Below are positions 24,881 to 36,180 of a stretch of DNA of 64,000 nucleotides, in pieces. The position numbers were made by a program, and so were the translations under genes. The stretch is taken from NCBI RefSeq assembly GCF_011075055.1, contig NC_058149.1, forward strand, positions 6,950,449 to 7,014,448, in the 5' to 3' direction. The notes beneath the pieces are model-generated. The model was not told the DNA's origin. It did not search any database and saw only the letters and a list, made by a program, of their open reading frames with translations. Numbering within the stretch: position 1 is the stretch's first letter; each line of letters starts with the position of its first letter. This DNA is from Mangifera indica (lineage: Eukaryota; Streptophyta; Magnoliopsida; Sapindales; Anacardiaceae).

Positions 24881-25058
24881 ATCACAATCATAGATCCCCT
24901 TTTTGAGAGAGAAGTAGAAGCTGTGAAAAGAGAGACAAAATACATCTTCAAACGAAAAAAGTTCGATCTCTTGTCTTCAGCTTTTAATGAAACGCTGCAT
25001 TTTGAAATGTATTCAAGACGCACTGTTTCTTGACTGCCTTCCTTTATACTTCGTAACA

Positions 25059-25267
25059 TGGACCAAGAGCTTGATAGAAAAGAGATGGGGTGAAGATGTG
25101 GAGTCAGCATCAAGGTACAAATTGGGCTCTGGTAATGTTGTTGTTGTTTGTGGAAACAAGACTTTTCGAGTAAGAAATGTCTAAAAGAACCAAGAACAAA
25201 CAAGAAAATAAGCATTAGACTAAAGAAGTTTAGCGACAAAGGGAAGAGACGTAGAGACAAACAAAAG
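25059..25267 (+). other. Flank between copia and second hAT; possible gene fragment
   Basis: About 209 bp that is less AT-rich than its surroundings. It has an open plus-strand run reading TKSLIEKRWGEDVESA then a GSGNVVVVCGNKTF segment before a stop near 25183. I do not recognise the protein, and the frame could be chance. Confidence 0.3.
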
Positions 25268-25873
25268 TAGACCTGGCCACAGGCCAATCGGATCGAAACC
25301 TGCCCGGATGAAACTGGAACCGGAATCGACAAACCCGGAACTGGAATGAACCGAAATCGGAACCAGAACCGAAACCAGATTTTAACTGTTCGGTTCCGAT
25401 TTATCTAAATTTGAACCGTGAAACCGTCGGTTCACACCCGGTTTATGAACCGACATGTAAACCGATGATTTACTGTGCTGAACCGAAAATTTTTGAATTT
25501 TTTTTAAATTTATTTAAATAGCCAACGATTCCCTGCACAGGGAACCGTTGGCTTGCAGAAGAATCCCCTGCAATTTTCAGAGAAATTGCCCTTGCAATTT
25601 TCAAAGGGTCCCCTACAATTTTTAAAATTACAATTCACTCCCCAATTTTTTAATTTTTTAAAAAAAAAATTTCCTATATATATACCCATTCAAATTTTAT
25701 TCTCTCAAATTTCAATCTCTCCACTCTCTCACTCAATCCTTCAAACTCTCATTCTCATTCTTTCAACTCTTAATACTCTCTCAATCTTTCAATTCAATCA
25801 AATTCTCTTAAATTTAATTAAATTCTTTCTTAATTTTTTATTAATTTCAATTTCAATTTTTATTATACAATTC

Positions 25874-26096
25874 ATAATTAATTATAGAATTTATTTCTAT
25901 AATTAAATTTATTTATTATTTATTTATTATCTTTCATAATTAATCATATAATTTATTTATATAATTAATTTTATTTATTTATTATTATCTTTTATAATTA
26001 ATCATATAATTTATTTATATAATTAATTTTATTTATTTATTATTATCTTTTATAGTTAATCATATAATTTATTTATATAATTAATTTTATTTATTA
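25874..26096 (+). repeat. 58-bp AT-rich tandem repeat
   Basis: Units beginning ATAATTAATCATATAATTTA start at 25936, 25994 and (one mismatch) 26052, an exact 58-bp period. A partial, more diverged unit lies at about 25874. The repeat is in the leader of the hAT derivative, just before its frame. Confidence 0.85.
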
Positions 26097-26103
26097 TCAA
26101 AAA

Positions 26104-26411
26104 ATGACAAGTAGTGAAAATTTTTCGGTAATAGAAGATTTAGTCAATATTCACATATATCAAATGTGAATGAAAATCAACTTATAGATGATTTTTCAAC
26201 ACAAGAAAGTGAAAGTCAATATAAAGAGGTGGAGCAACAACAACAACATCAACAACAGATAGAGATGGAACAACACGAACAACACTCTCAAAAAATTCCT
26301 ACATCCGATATTTTCAAGATTTATTTTAAGAAAATACAAAAGGAAGATGGTAATTTCGATGTTGCTTGTAATTATTGTAGGCAAATTTATAATTTCAATT
26401 ATTATAATTAA
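26104..26411 (+). pseudogene. N-terminal BED-finger fragment of hAT transposase
   Basis: The open part (26166-26411) has an acidic/Gln-rich stretch (EVEQQQQHQQQIEMEQHEQ), then a BED-like module: SDIFKIYFKKIQ followed by VACNYCRQIYNF. Only the Cys pair is present before the stop at about 26409; the His pair is lost with the deletion. An ATG at 26104 is in another frame, so a frameshift or a later start at 26166 is implied. Confidence 0.7.
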
Positions 26412-26643
26412 TAATTTAAAAATTAAATCAAGATCATTTATTAGAATTGACGGTTTAATGTCGGTTTCGAATCGAAATCGTCGATTTCGAACCGGGGTCA
26501 TGAACCGGAACTATCGGTTCTGAATTGTGGACGAACCATCCTATTACGGTTTCGATTTAGAGTCCTTATTTTTTTGAACCGTGAACTGGCGGTTTGGAAC
26601 CGAAACCGCCAATTCACGAATCGTGGCCAGGACTAGACAAAAG

Positions 26644-28333
26644 GTTTTGGGATTAGGGAGAGAGAGATATTTTTTATAAAAGTAACATTGGCCACTTTTA
26701 TATTTAAGTGGCAAACTTTTAGAGATCCCTTAATTGTTATCTAATACAACTAAGGACAACACTATTTCCAACGAACAACGAAGTGCAACACAGTTTTAAA
26801 ACTCTCACTCTCATCCATGTGTACTAACGTTCCCCGTAAACTCGACCTTAAAGTCTTTAACACTTTCTATGTCTCAACTAAGTGCTAACAATTCGAAAAC
26901 TATTATTTTCGTCCATGCATACAGGCATTCCCCCTTAATCATGATCTTCTCCAGATGTCAACTCTTCCATTCTTTCAACGGACATCAGCCACGAGTTGGA
27001 TTTCAGCAGCAGTCCAGTGAAAGTTGGTGCGTAGGCACAACAGAGACCCAACAGACTCTATCCCTCTCCTCTCTTTTTTTTTTTTTTTTCTCATTTCATT
27101 TCTTTTTTCTTTCTCTCACTTTTTTTTTTTTTCCATCTTTTTTCATTTCTTTTCTTTTCTTTCTCTCTCTTTTTTTTTTTCACACTCCCCAATTGGAGTG
27201 GAGAAAGTGCTCACAAGCAAAGAAAAAATGTAGCAGAAAAGCAATTTGACAGAAAAACATTCTGGTAGAAAACCAATTTAGCAGAAAAGTGGAGAAATAT
27301 GATACCTGACTCCCTTGTAAAGCAGTGAGTCTGAGGTGCTTACATTGAGTAAACAGACACACAAAGAAAGGTAACTGGTCAGTATATAAAAGGTGCATCA
27401 GAATATGAAGGACTTCCCATTGTGAATTAACATGGACAAATTCTCAAGAATCAGAACTGTATACAGTCTTGAACAGATTGGTTCGTGTCTGTAGAATTTT
27501 ATAGTGAAGACATGATTGCACTTGATTCACTTAACTGTTGCCCGAAAGTTTTCGTAATTAATGCATCCTCTTGTTGAGTCCTGTTGATTTTTTTTTTTTT
27601 TTGGCTTTTAATAGGTTCATTTGTATCTCTGTAAATCATTTTTCTGTGTAACATGAGTTTTATATAATTTTCTAAGCTGTTCGTTGGCTCTTAAGAGGTC
27701 ATGCATGATCAAACTAGTCTCTTCTCTGTGAAAGTGTGTTTACTATATCTGCTGAGTTGTTCAAGTTTGACTGTTATTGCATGATTTTTTTTTATTTTTG
27801 TGTTGTTGAATATGAGTCTGTTGTATGATTGCATGCAGACACTAGTAGATGATAGTTGCTGTGTCATCATTGTATAAACTGTATCACTGTTACATAAGCT
27901 AGAAACCCATGGAGTACAGTGTTATTAGCGCAAAAGGGAGATTTTTTGTTCTTAATTCTTTGAGGTATAACAATGCCTTGTGATAATACTGCATTTTTTT
28001 TTTTTCAAATGAATGTGTGAATTGAATGTGTATTTATTCTGCTTTAATGTTGGAAAGGAGGAGAGAAGGAGAATAAATTGTTACAAGAAGTAGAAGGAGT
28101 GAGAGAGGAGTTATGAGAAGGAGAAGGGGTTATTGATGAAGAAGAGGAAGTACTTTTCATAAAAGGTTCAAGTGCTTCCATTAATTCACCTCTAAAGAGG
28201 TCTGATTAAAGCGGTCTAAACTGTAGAAATCCATTACAGTTGCCATTTCTTCAACATAAAAATTGATAAGATCACAAGCTGAAATAAATCTGTTAACAGA
28301 CAAAGAATATTAAAAACCAATCTGGTAATTTTG
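26644..28333. other. No gene recognised; pyrimidine-rich tracts
   Basis: Less AT-rich, gene-neighbourhood-like DNA without a supportable frame. 27060-27180 is an uninterrupted T/C-rich tract (runs of T10 to T17 with CTC), which creates spurious Phe/Ser frames. T-rich sequence with 'ttgcatgcag' near 27830 looks intron-like, but no exons can be assigned. The gypsy element inserts at 28334. Confidence 0.4.
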
Positions 28334-28650
28334 TGATGCAGAGTGAACTGAATTTAGCTGCTGACCTGGCATGAAATTCAGCTGAGATTTTGTTGTATTG
28401 TTTTGGTTGCAGTATGGTGTCGTAGTTTTGTTTTGAGAAGAATTGTTGGTTATTTTTGTAATCTTAGCGATCGATTGGTGCAGTGTCGTTTTGATTAGGC
28501 ACGTATTATAAGTAAGAATGAGGAATGTATGTTGGAGGAAGTTCTGGAATAAAAAACGTGTGACTCTTCTCTCTGAGAATTCTTTATTCCCTTCTTCCTC
28601 TATGTGTTCATTTTCTTCAGCCCTTAAGTAGTTTGAAATAGCTTGCATCA
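28334..28650 (+). repeat. Gypsy 5' LTR
   Basis: 317 bp, TG...CA ends, followed directly by the PBS. A TATA-like 'tattataagt' lies near 28505. Confidence 0.92.
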
Positions 28651-28651
28651 T

Positions 28652-28663
28652 TGGTATTAGAGC
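28652..28663 (+). other. Gypsy primer-binding site
   Basis: TGGTATTAGAGC, one mismatch from the initiator tRNA-Met site TGGTATCAGAGC, one base after the LTR end. Confidence 0.85.
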
Positions 28664-28674
28664 ACGATCTGGTA

Positions 28675-31600
28675 ATGGTTGATGGAACACGTCTACAAGA
28701 GATGCGAAAGGAGCTTGCACAGATGGTTACGCATCTGGTATTAGAATCTGAGAAAAGGCAACAAGAATTCGTAAAGGACTTGATTGATGAGATTTGAAAG
28801 ATAATCAGAGGACTAAGCCTCCAACAGACTGAGGTTATGTCATAGTTGCAATTAGCCAATCGAAGTGACGAAGGTAGTAGCTCGAAGGCACCTTCAGAAG
28901 TGCAATCATCTTCGAAGAAGGTGACACGACTTGAATTTCTGCGTTTCAATGGTGATCACTTTGATAGTTGGATAATGAAAGTTGAATATTACTTTGATGT
29001 TGACAAAACTCCAAATGAAGATAAAGTGAAGGAGGCAGCTTTGCACTTGGAGGATAGAGCAATCCAATGGCACCAAGGTTTTATGAAGTCCAAGAGTGAT
29101 GTTATAGTTACTTGGGAAGAATACATGGCGGCAATGCCGAGCGAGGTTCGATAATTATGTGTACAATGATCCTTTACCCAATTTAAAAAACTTGAGGCAA
29201 GAGAGTTCGTTACAACAATATCTGGATACGTTTGACGAATTGTATCCTAAGGCTGGAATTAGAGAAGATCAAGCCTTTAGTTTTTTTTTATCTGGTTTGA
29301 TTGATGTCCTACAAATGCCAGTAAGGATGTTTCAGCCGAAAACTTTGTCTGAGTTCTATGCCTTAGCTAAACTACAAGAAATAATGATGGCTGCAATCAA
29401 GGACCAGCTGGAGCCTGTGATTCGTACTCTATATATACCTCATCAACTAAAGGTCCAACCTATCACCAAAACCATAATTCACATTCTCAAAGTACAAATA
29501 ACAACTCTGGACTATTGCCAATGCCAAATGTACCACGTTTATCTCCCCCTAATCCACTTACCAATACAAGGATGACTACAAGTAAGATTTTTTACGAAAA
29601 AAAGAGCTAAGGGTATCTATTTTTGGTGTGATGAATGATACATTCCAGGGCATAAGTGTAAAAAGAAGCAAACATTTGTATTATAGTGGCAAGTAGAACT
29701 AGGGGATGAGGATAATGAAGAGATAGAGGATTCTAACACAGTTAGTGAAGAATAGGGGTTGATGCAATTGTCTCTACAAGCTTTGCATAGGTTAGGTGGT
29801 TCAAAAACCATGAGGGTGAGTGGAATGTATGGGAAACGAGTGTTGTGTATTTTGATCGACTCTGGGAGCACGCATAATTTTTTTAGTGAGCAAACGACAC
29901 ATAAGATAGGTTGTTCTTTAAGTAAGGTTACTAGAGTGAGAGTGACAATCGTAAATGGTCAAGATTTACAGTGTAAAACATTGTGTGTAGGGTTGTAGAT
30001 TAAGATTCAGGGTCAGATTTTTTGTGTTGATGCTTTTACCTTACTTTTAGCTAGCTATGACCTTAGTTTGGGTGCTCAGTGGTTGGCGAATCTCAGAGAT
30101 ATTACTTGGAATTTTAAAGATTTGACCATAAAGTTTTAGGTGGGAGATCAACAATATCATTTACAGGGAAATATAGAAGCAAAGGTAAGCATGATTGGGG
30201 ATGAACGGTTGAACAAGTTATTAGAGAAGCATCATTAGATTGTTGCTATACAATTTTTGTGGGAGGCAGATACTGAGATACAAGCACATTTGTATGAGTT
30301 GCATGTTAGTGAGGATGTCTCCTTTGAATGGCCTGAGCTAAATCGATTACTAGAGTAATATGAACACATTTTTGCAGAGCCTAAGGGGTTGCTACCAGAG
30401 AGGTTCCAAGACCATCAAATTATTCTTAAGGAGGGGTTTCAACCAATTAACTTAAAACCTTACTGATATGCAGGTGTGCAGAAAGATGTTACTGAGAAAA
30501 TGGTTAAGGAGATGTTGGATGCTAGGGTTATTAGAGATGGTAACAACCCCTATGCAAGCCCTATAGTATTGGTGAAAAAGAATAATGGTACTTAGCGCAT
30601 ATGTATAGAATATCAAGCCTTGAACCAAGCTATGATTAGGGATCGATACCTTATTCCTTTGATCGAAAAGTTATTAGATGAGTTAGAAAAAACGATAATC
30701 TTTTCAAAAATCAATCTAAGGTCGGGATATTGGCATATTCACATGCATCATTCTTTTATAGAAAAAATGGTCTTTAAAACTCATGAGGGTCACTATGAGT
30801 TTTTGGTAATGCCTTTTAGCCTTACCAATATTCTGTTAACTTTTCAAAGCATTATAAAACATATCTTTAAGCCTCATCTTCGAAAGTTCATACTTGTTTT
30901 CTTTGATGATATCTTAGTTTATAGTCAAAGTAAAGAGGAGTACTTGCTGCATCTAGATGTTGTGTTACGGTTATCGGAGGCTAGCCAATTTTATGCTAAG
31001 TGTAGCAAATGTACTTTCGGAGCCACTTAAATGGAATACTTAGGATATATTATTGGAGTAGGGGGTGTTAAGACAGATCCTACAAAAATTTAAGCCATCC
31101 AAGAATGGCTAGTGCCGAGGAGTTTAAAGCAGCTTAGAGGCTTTTTGGGCCTTTTTGGATATTATAAACGTTTCATTCAGAATTATGGAGTTATTGCTAA
31201 ACCACTTACTGACCTCTTTAAGCGAGATGGTTTACTTGGAATGATGCAGCTCAAGCTTCCTTTGAAAACCTCAAGATTTGTCTTAGCTCAACATCTGTTT
31301 CAGCGTTTCCTAACTTGTCTAAAGAGTTCATAATAGAAGCTGATGCTTCCAGTGAAGGTATTGGGCAGTGTTGATCTAAGGTGGTCATCCTATTGCATAT
31401 ATTAGTAAGACTTTGTCAATTAAAAATAAAAAACTGTCGGCCTATAAAAGGGAGATGTTTGCTATCTTTTTTGCTATTAGGAAATGGGAGCACTATATTC
31501 GGAATCAGCATTTCATTATTCGTGTAGATCATCAAAGTTTTAAGTACTTGCTTGAGCAGAGAATAACAACTACTTCATAGCAGGCTTGGTTCGCCAAGTT

Positions 31601-33150
31601 GTTGCAATACGATTACGAAATCAGATATGAGAAAAGTAAAGAGAATGTTGTTGTCGTTGCACTCTCCAAATGTCATGTTGAGGAGTTCATAGTATCAAGT
31701 CTGTTGTCCTTCCTGATGAGTTGTTGGCTAAGATTTGTGTTGGCTGGAAAGATGACCCTTCCTTATAAGCCATTATTAAAGCCAAGACCACCGATCTTAT
31801 TGCTTACAGTAAAAATGTTTGGCAGCATGATCAACTTTGTTGAAATGGTAAGCTCATGGTTGCTAATAATCCTAATTTACAATAGTAACTTTTGTCATTG
31901 TTTCATGACTTAGCTGTGGGGGGTCACTCGGGTATAGTTGATGCTGTCAAAAGGCTGCCTTCCGTGGTTTATTAGAACGGTATATGACGTAGTGTCAAGA
32001 ATTTTATTAGAGGATGTGTAGTTTGCTAACAGTATAAGCTTGAGAACATAACTTCTCCAGGTTTGTTAGTTTTTGTTGACATTACAATGGATTTTATCGA
32101 TAGACTACCCAAATCACAAGGTCGTAATGTTATCCTGGTGGTCATTGACAGGTTAACTAAATATGCTTATTTCATGGGTTTTAGTCGCCCTTTTTCAATG
32201 CAGATGATGGCACAACTATTTTTGGATCATATGTATGAGCCTCATGGAAATCCTGCCACTATTACCATTGATTGCGGGGTTGTCTTCCTTAGTCGCTTTT
32301 GGAAAGAACTTTTCAAATTACAAGGTACAAGCCTCCAATATTTCGCCGTATACTACCCCCAAACGGATAGCCAAATAAAGGTGGTTAATCACTGTTTAAA
32401 AGGTTATTTACGATGCATGGCTAGGGATCTTCCATATACCTGGTACTATCGGCTCTCCCTTACTGAATTCTGGTATAACACCAGCCATCATTCCAGTATC
32501 AACATGACACCATTTGAGGCCTTATATGGTTATCCAACCCCGCTGCACATTCTTTATTTTCCTAAAGACTCTTTTGTAGCTAAAGTCGATACCATGTTAC
32601 GTTTGAGTGAGGCTACCATTCGCATTCTGCAACACAATTTATGCAAGGCTCAACATTGTATGAAAACCATAGCTAACAAGAGCAGAACCGACTGTCAATA
32701 TAGCGTTGGGGACCAGGTTTATGTCAAACTCCAACCTTATAGGCAGGTGACAATCTATCAAGGAAATCAAAAACTTCACCATAAGTATTTTGGCCATTTT
32801 CTTGTACTTGATGTTATGGGTAAAGTCGCCTATAAGCTTCAGCTTCTAGCCAATGCCTTGATCCATGATGTCTTTCATGTGTCCCAGCTACATCCAACTT
32901 ATGCGAGAGTTCCTGCTTCTACTACCCCTTCCACCATAATTTCAGCAGCTTACTCGTATGGCTCACACAATCCTTGATCAAAAGCTAGTTCGCCGAGATA
33001 ATGTGGCTGCTGCTAAATTGTTAATTTAGTGGCATCATTTTGATAACATCCGTCGGTGTTATCAAAATGGCTACTTAGGAATTCATTGATGACATCCGTC
33101 GGTGTTTTCCAAGGTTCCCCCTTAAGGACAAAGAAGCTCGAGGAGAGGCA
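28675..33150 (+). pseudogene. Gypsy gag-pol, degenerate
   Basis: Starts at the ATG at 28675 (MVDGTRLQEMRKELAQMV). Gag has FNGDHFDSWIMKVEYYF and a frameshift near 29150 before YNDPLPNLKNLRQ. Protease: LIDSGSTHNFFSE, Asp codon at 29858. RT: SKINLRSGYWHIHMH and the catalytic FFDDILVYS (Asp codon at 30905). RNase H: 31330-31700. Integrase: 32063-32600 with the first Asp (VDITMDFI) and second (TIDCGVVFLS), but the third catalytic residue, Glu in the usual TDGQTEVVN, is Lys here (TDSQIKVVN). A chromodomain-like tail follows to the LTR. Several TGA/TAG stops and frameshifts interrupt it, so it is inactive. Confidence 0.93.
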
Positions 33151-33152
33151 AC

Positions 33153-33468
33153 TGATGCAGAGTTAACTGAATTCAACTGCTGACCTGGCATGAAATTCAG
33201 CTGAGATTTTGTTGTATTGTTTTGGTTGCAGTACGGTGTCGTAGTATTGTTTTGAAAAGAATTGTTGGTTATTTTTGTAATCTTAGTAATCAATTGGTGT
33301 GGTGTCGTTTTGATTTGGTGCGTACTATAAGTAAGAATGAGAAATGCATGTTGGAGGAAGTTTTAGAATAAAAAACGTGTGACTCTTCTCTGTGAAAATT
33401 CTCTGTTCCTTTTTTCCTCTGTGTGTTTATTTTCTTCTGCCCTTAAGTATTTTGAAATAGCTTGCATC
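33153..33468 (+). repeat. Gypsy 3' LTR
   Basis: 316 bp, near-identical to 28334-28650 and followed by the TTTTG target duplication. Confidence 0.92.
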
Positions 33469-33783
33469 ATTTTGATAAGAAAAATAACATCAAAGAGGTT
33501 TAAAATATAAAACCCCTTTAATTTCAAGAACCTAAAAACCAACCTAAAAGTAACAAAAATTAACCCTTCAAGCTGATTCAACTAACAAAAAATAACAAAC
33601 CGTTATAAAATTCACCAAAAAATATGTTTAAAAAAGCTCGGATCTCGATTGTGAAAACACTTGGCTTTCGATAAATCCTTCTAAGTTTGCTTTTGAGCCA
33701 TTTATTCTTTTTAGTTGTTTTGAAAACAAAACCAAAAATCAGATTTTTCTAAACGACAGATGATTAACTGAAAGGGATTCAGA

Positions 33784-33978
33784 GAAGCCGAGTATGACAA
33801 AAAGGGATTGTAAAATTTAATTTTTTTTAATATTATGAGATAAATCACGATAAGATATTTAATACTAAAAACTTTCATTAACTTTAATAATTAAAAGGTG
33901 GATATTTAGATTTTCAAAATTTAACCGATAAAAATTTGATAATAGACAAAACCTTTTATGGGAATAAGTCTTTTAGCC
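33784..33978. mobile_element. Right half of a Mutator-type foldback, diverged
   Basis: Shows the family's right-half landmarks in order: 'aatattatgagataaa', 'aaaaggtggatattta', 'gattttcaaaattta' and a terminus-like 'aagtcttttagcc'. Much more diverged than the elements at 12.5 and 34.1 kb. Confidence 0.5.
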
Positions 33979-34058
33979 TTAATGTTAAAAACAATTACAT
34001 CAATTAAAAATTTAAGAGCAAATAATTACTATACCTGCTTAGGTTAAAAAAAAAAAAA

Positions 34059-35326
34059 AAACAAATGACTATTTCCTATTTAAGGTTTAGTCTATTTTTA
34101 AAGGCCAAAGGACCATTTTCACTCAAAGTATGTCGATTTCTCAAGTTTCCCTCCGTTAACTTTGAAAATCTCATTTACCTACCCATGGATAGTTAAAATT
34201 AACGATTTCAAGAGTAAAATCATCATTTTATCTGTAATATTAAAAATAAACTTAAATATGATTTTATTTTCCCTCCAAACCTTAAAACTAACAATTTTTC
34301 CTAAACCAAGTTTTTAAAAACAACATTTTCCCCCCTAGGGTTTCTAAACTTTCAATTGAATTTTTTGACGACGATTGGCGATCTCCAAACGACATCTCTT
34401 CCTCCCCGACGTCTCTTCCTTCCAACCATGCTCCTTCCCATCCTCCTCAGCGTCGATGTCGATGAAGACGTCTTCGTCTTCGTCTCAATGAAGACGTTGT
34501 CTTCGTCGATGATGATGCCAAAGAGGACGGGAAGGAGCATGGTTGGAAGGAAGAGACGCCAAAGAGGAAGGGACGTCATCTAGAGATCACCGGTTGTCAT
34601 AAAAAAATTTAATTTGAAAGTTTAGAAATGCTGGAAGGGGGAATGCTGTTTTTATTTTTTACGGTTTAAAAGGGGAAAATAATATAACTAACAGACTTAG
34701 TTAATTTTAACTGTTCATAGGTGGGTAAATGAGATTTTCAAAGTTAATAGAAGAAAACTTGGGAAATCAATATATTTGGGGGCGCGGGTGGGGGGAATAA
34801 TTCCTTTGGCCTTTTTTAAAAGCCAAATTTTCATCCTTTATCAACTTTTATTAGTGAATTTTTTTTAGTTTTTCTAAAAGTGACTATTTTATCATTATTG
34901 TAAAAACATAAAAATATCATTAACACTAATCGCTTAGATTTCTAAAAATATTAAAATTGTAACTAATATTAAAATATTATGTTTTATTCAATTTTTCAAG
35001 TGTAATTATTATTTTTAAACTATTAATGGTATTTTAAAATTTAAAGTTTCAAAAAAACCCCCAAATGTTTTCGTATTTCTAAACCCTCTAATAATTTTAA
35101 TAATACCTCTCATATTTTTAAAATTATAGTTCATCCCTAACTGCATGTCATTTTGAAAAAAAAAAAATGAATTAAAAAATTTGTATAAATTAACTTTCTT
35201 GCTCTTTTATTTAAAGGAATTAACTAACAAAATTATATGACAAGTGAGAATCTGACTTTTTAAAACTTAAAATGCAGGACTTGTCATTTCAACAAATCTT
35301 GAGTGGGAAATAGTCCTTTGGCAAAA
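34059..35326. mobile_element. Probable outer foldback interrupted by a younger one
   Basis: The left end 'caaatgactatttcctattt' and, on the other strand, the right end 'gccaaaggactatttcccac' (up to 35326) both match the family terminus, and they bracket the better-preserved element at 34102-34811. The interior right of the inner copy is AT-rich and non-coding. No clean TSD could be scored because the left end lies in a poly-A run. Confidence 0.45.
34102..34811. mobile_element. Mutator-type foldback, 710 bp
   Basis: Ends GGCCAAAGGA...TCCTTTGGCC. Flanks ATTTTTAAA (34093-34101) and TTTTTTAAA (34812-34820) form a 9-bp direct repeat with one mismatch. The core (34360-34600) is GC-richer and again open on both strands for about 75 codons, reading related RRLFLPTMLLP segments. 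These frames lack an ATG at their start on the plus strand and are products of the palindrome. Confidence 0.78.
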
Positions 35327-35411
35327 GGAAAAACCTTTACAGGCCATTTGGTTTCGGTTGATAAAGATTAATTATATTACCTTATTTGGTTTATCAGTAA
35401 TAAAATATTAT

Positions 35412-36180
35412 GGGACGTTTGGTTTGGATAATATTTTATTACCAAAATAGAAATATTATCTTGAAGATATATTACTTAGAAGATTACTGGGTATAAATGA
35501 TTACTATATTTGATAAAATTTGATAGGTATAAATAATTATTGTGTTTGGTTAAAGGTAATAAAAAATTACTAATAAATTATTTTACTTAATTGCCCTTGA
35601 ATATAATTATTTTAAAATATTTTTATATTATTTATCATATTAATTAAAAATAAATTTATTTTTGTCTCAAAAAATTAATAAATAATAATATAATTATAAT
35701 AAAATTAAGATTACCTTGGTAATCTTTAAATATCTAAGGTAAAGATGGTAATCAGATTACCACCTATATTACCTGCTCCTTTATAGTAATCTTCTATTAC
35801 TAATAGTGATACGACAGATAATGTAAATGGTACTCTAATTAGTACTACATTCACTTTAGGTATTAAAAGATTACCAATGTAATTTTGATTTTATTATAAT
35901 TATATGTTTATTTATTAATTTTTTTATAACAAAAAACTCTCATTTTTAATTAATATAATAAATAATATAAAAAAATTTTAAATAATTATATTAAAAGTAA
36001 TTAAGTAAAATAATTTATTAGTATTCTTTTATTATTTTTAATCGAACATAATAATTATTTATATATACCAAATTTTATTAAACATAACAATCATTTATGC
36101 TTAATACTTTTCTAAGTAATCTATTTTCAAAATAATCTTTCAATTTTAATTATAAAATATATTCCAAGCCAAACATTCCC
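35412..36180. mobile_element. AT-rich MITE-like palindrome, about 770 bp
   Basis: Left end GGGACGTTTGGTTTGGA; right end on the other strand GGGAATGTTTGGCTTGGA. The complementarity continues inward: 'aagattaccttggtaatctt' near 35708 pairs with 'aagattaccaatgtaatttt' near 35868. No coding capacity. I could not define a TSD; flanking TAT and TTA are suggestive only. A related fragment precedes it at about 35345-35410. The end sequence resembles PIF/Harbinger-type MITEs, which is inference. Confidence 0.65.

Larger units (their letters stand above)
13932..25058 (-). mobile_element. Ty1/copia element with three nested events
   Basis: Transcribed right to left. The 5' LTR runs from 25058 (TGTTACGAAG...) to about 21446 and is split by a hAT transposon. 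Then come a PBS-like site (21433-21445), gag (split by an unclassified insertion), protease, integrase, RT and RNase H ending at 14814, a polypurine tract (14267-14278), and a 3' LTR truncated on its far side. Without inserts the element would be about 6.4 kb. Stops and frameshifts run throughout, so it is dead. No flanking TSD can be scored because the left LTR is truncated. Confidence 0.88.
21446..25058 (-). repeat. Copia 5' LTR split by a hAT element
   Basis: The LTR occupies 21446-21835 and 24889-25058 (about 560 bp in all), with the hAT element and its duplicated target between. The outer end is ...TTCGTAACA at 25058, TGTTACGAA on minus. The end next to the PBS does not show a clean CA, so the 21446 boundary is approximate. 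Confidence 0.8.
25268..26635 (+). mobile_element. Internally deleted hAT element, 1.37 kb
   Basis: The ends are TAGACCTGGCCAC and, on the other strand, TAGTCCTGGCCAC. They are flanked by 8-bp repeats AACAAAAG (25260-25267) and GACAAAAG (26636-26643). Subterminal DNA on both sides is packed with GAACCG/CGGTTC words (25310-25480 and 26450-26620). Inside are a 5'-leader-like region, a 58-bp tandem repeat and the first part of a BED-domain frame, with nothing of the catalytic or C-terminal domains. It can only have moved with help from another hAT transposase. Confidence 0.88.
28334..33468 (+). mobile_element. Full-length Ty3/gypsy chromovirus-like element, dead
   Basis: LTRs at 28334-28650 and 33153-33468 both start TGATGCAGAG and end TTGCATCA. 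The perfect 5-bp target duplication TTTTG lies at 28329-28333 and 33469-33473. The PBS is at 28652-28663 and a purine-rich stretch (GAGGAGAGG) precedes the 3' LTR. Internal order is gag, protease, RT, RNase H, integrase, so it is Ty3/gypsy. Total length is 5135 bp. The LTRs differ at roughly 8% of sites by eye, suggesting considerable age, but C-to-T decay makes dating uncertain. Confidence 0.95.

Noticed and set aside
24799..25332. 177-codon minus-strand frame
   Set aside because: It crosses the hAT right end, the copia LTR end and the next hAT's left end, so it is a chance frame over three unrelated units.
25553..25906. 117-codon frame in the second hAT
   Set aside because: Ile/Leu/Phe-rich translation of AT-rich leader and repeat DNA; no motif and not needed for the element.
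26869..27249. Phe/Ser-rich frame of 126 codons
   Set aside because: It is produced by T/C-rich simple sequence at 27060-27180, with no domain.
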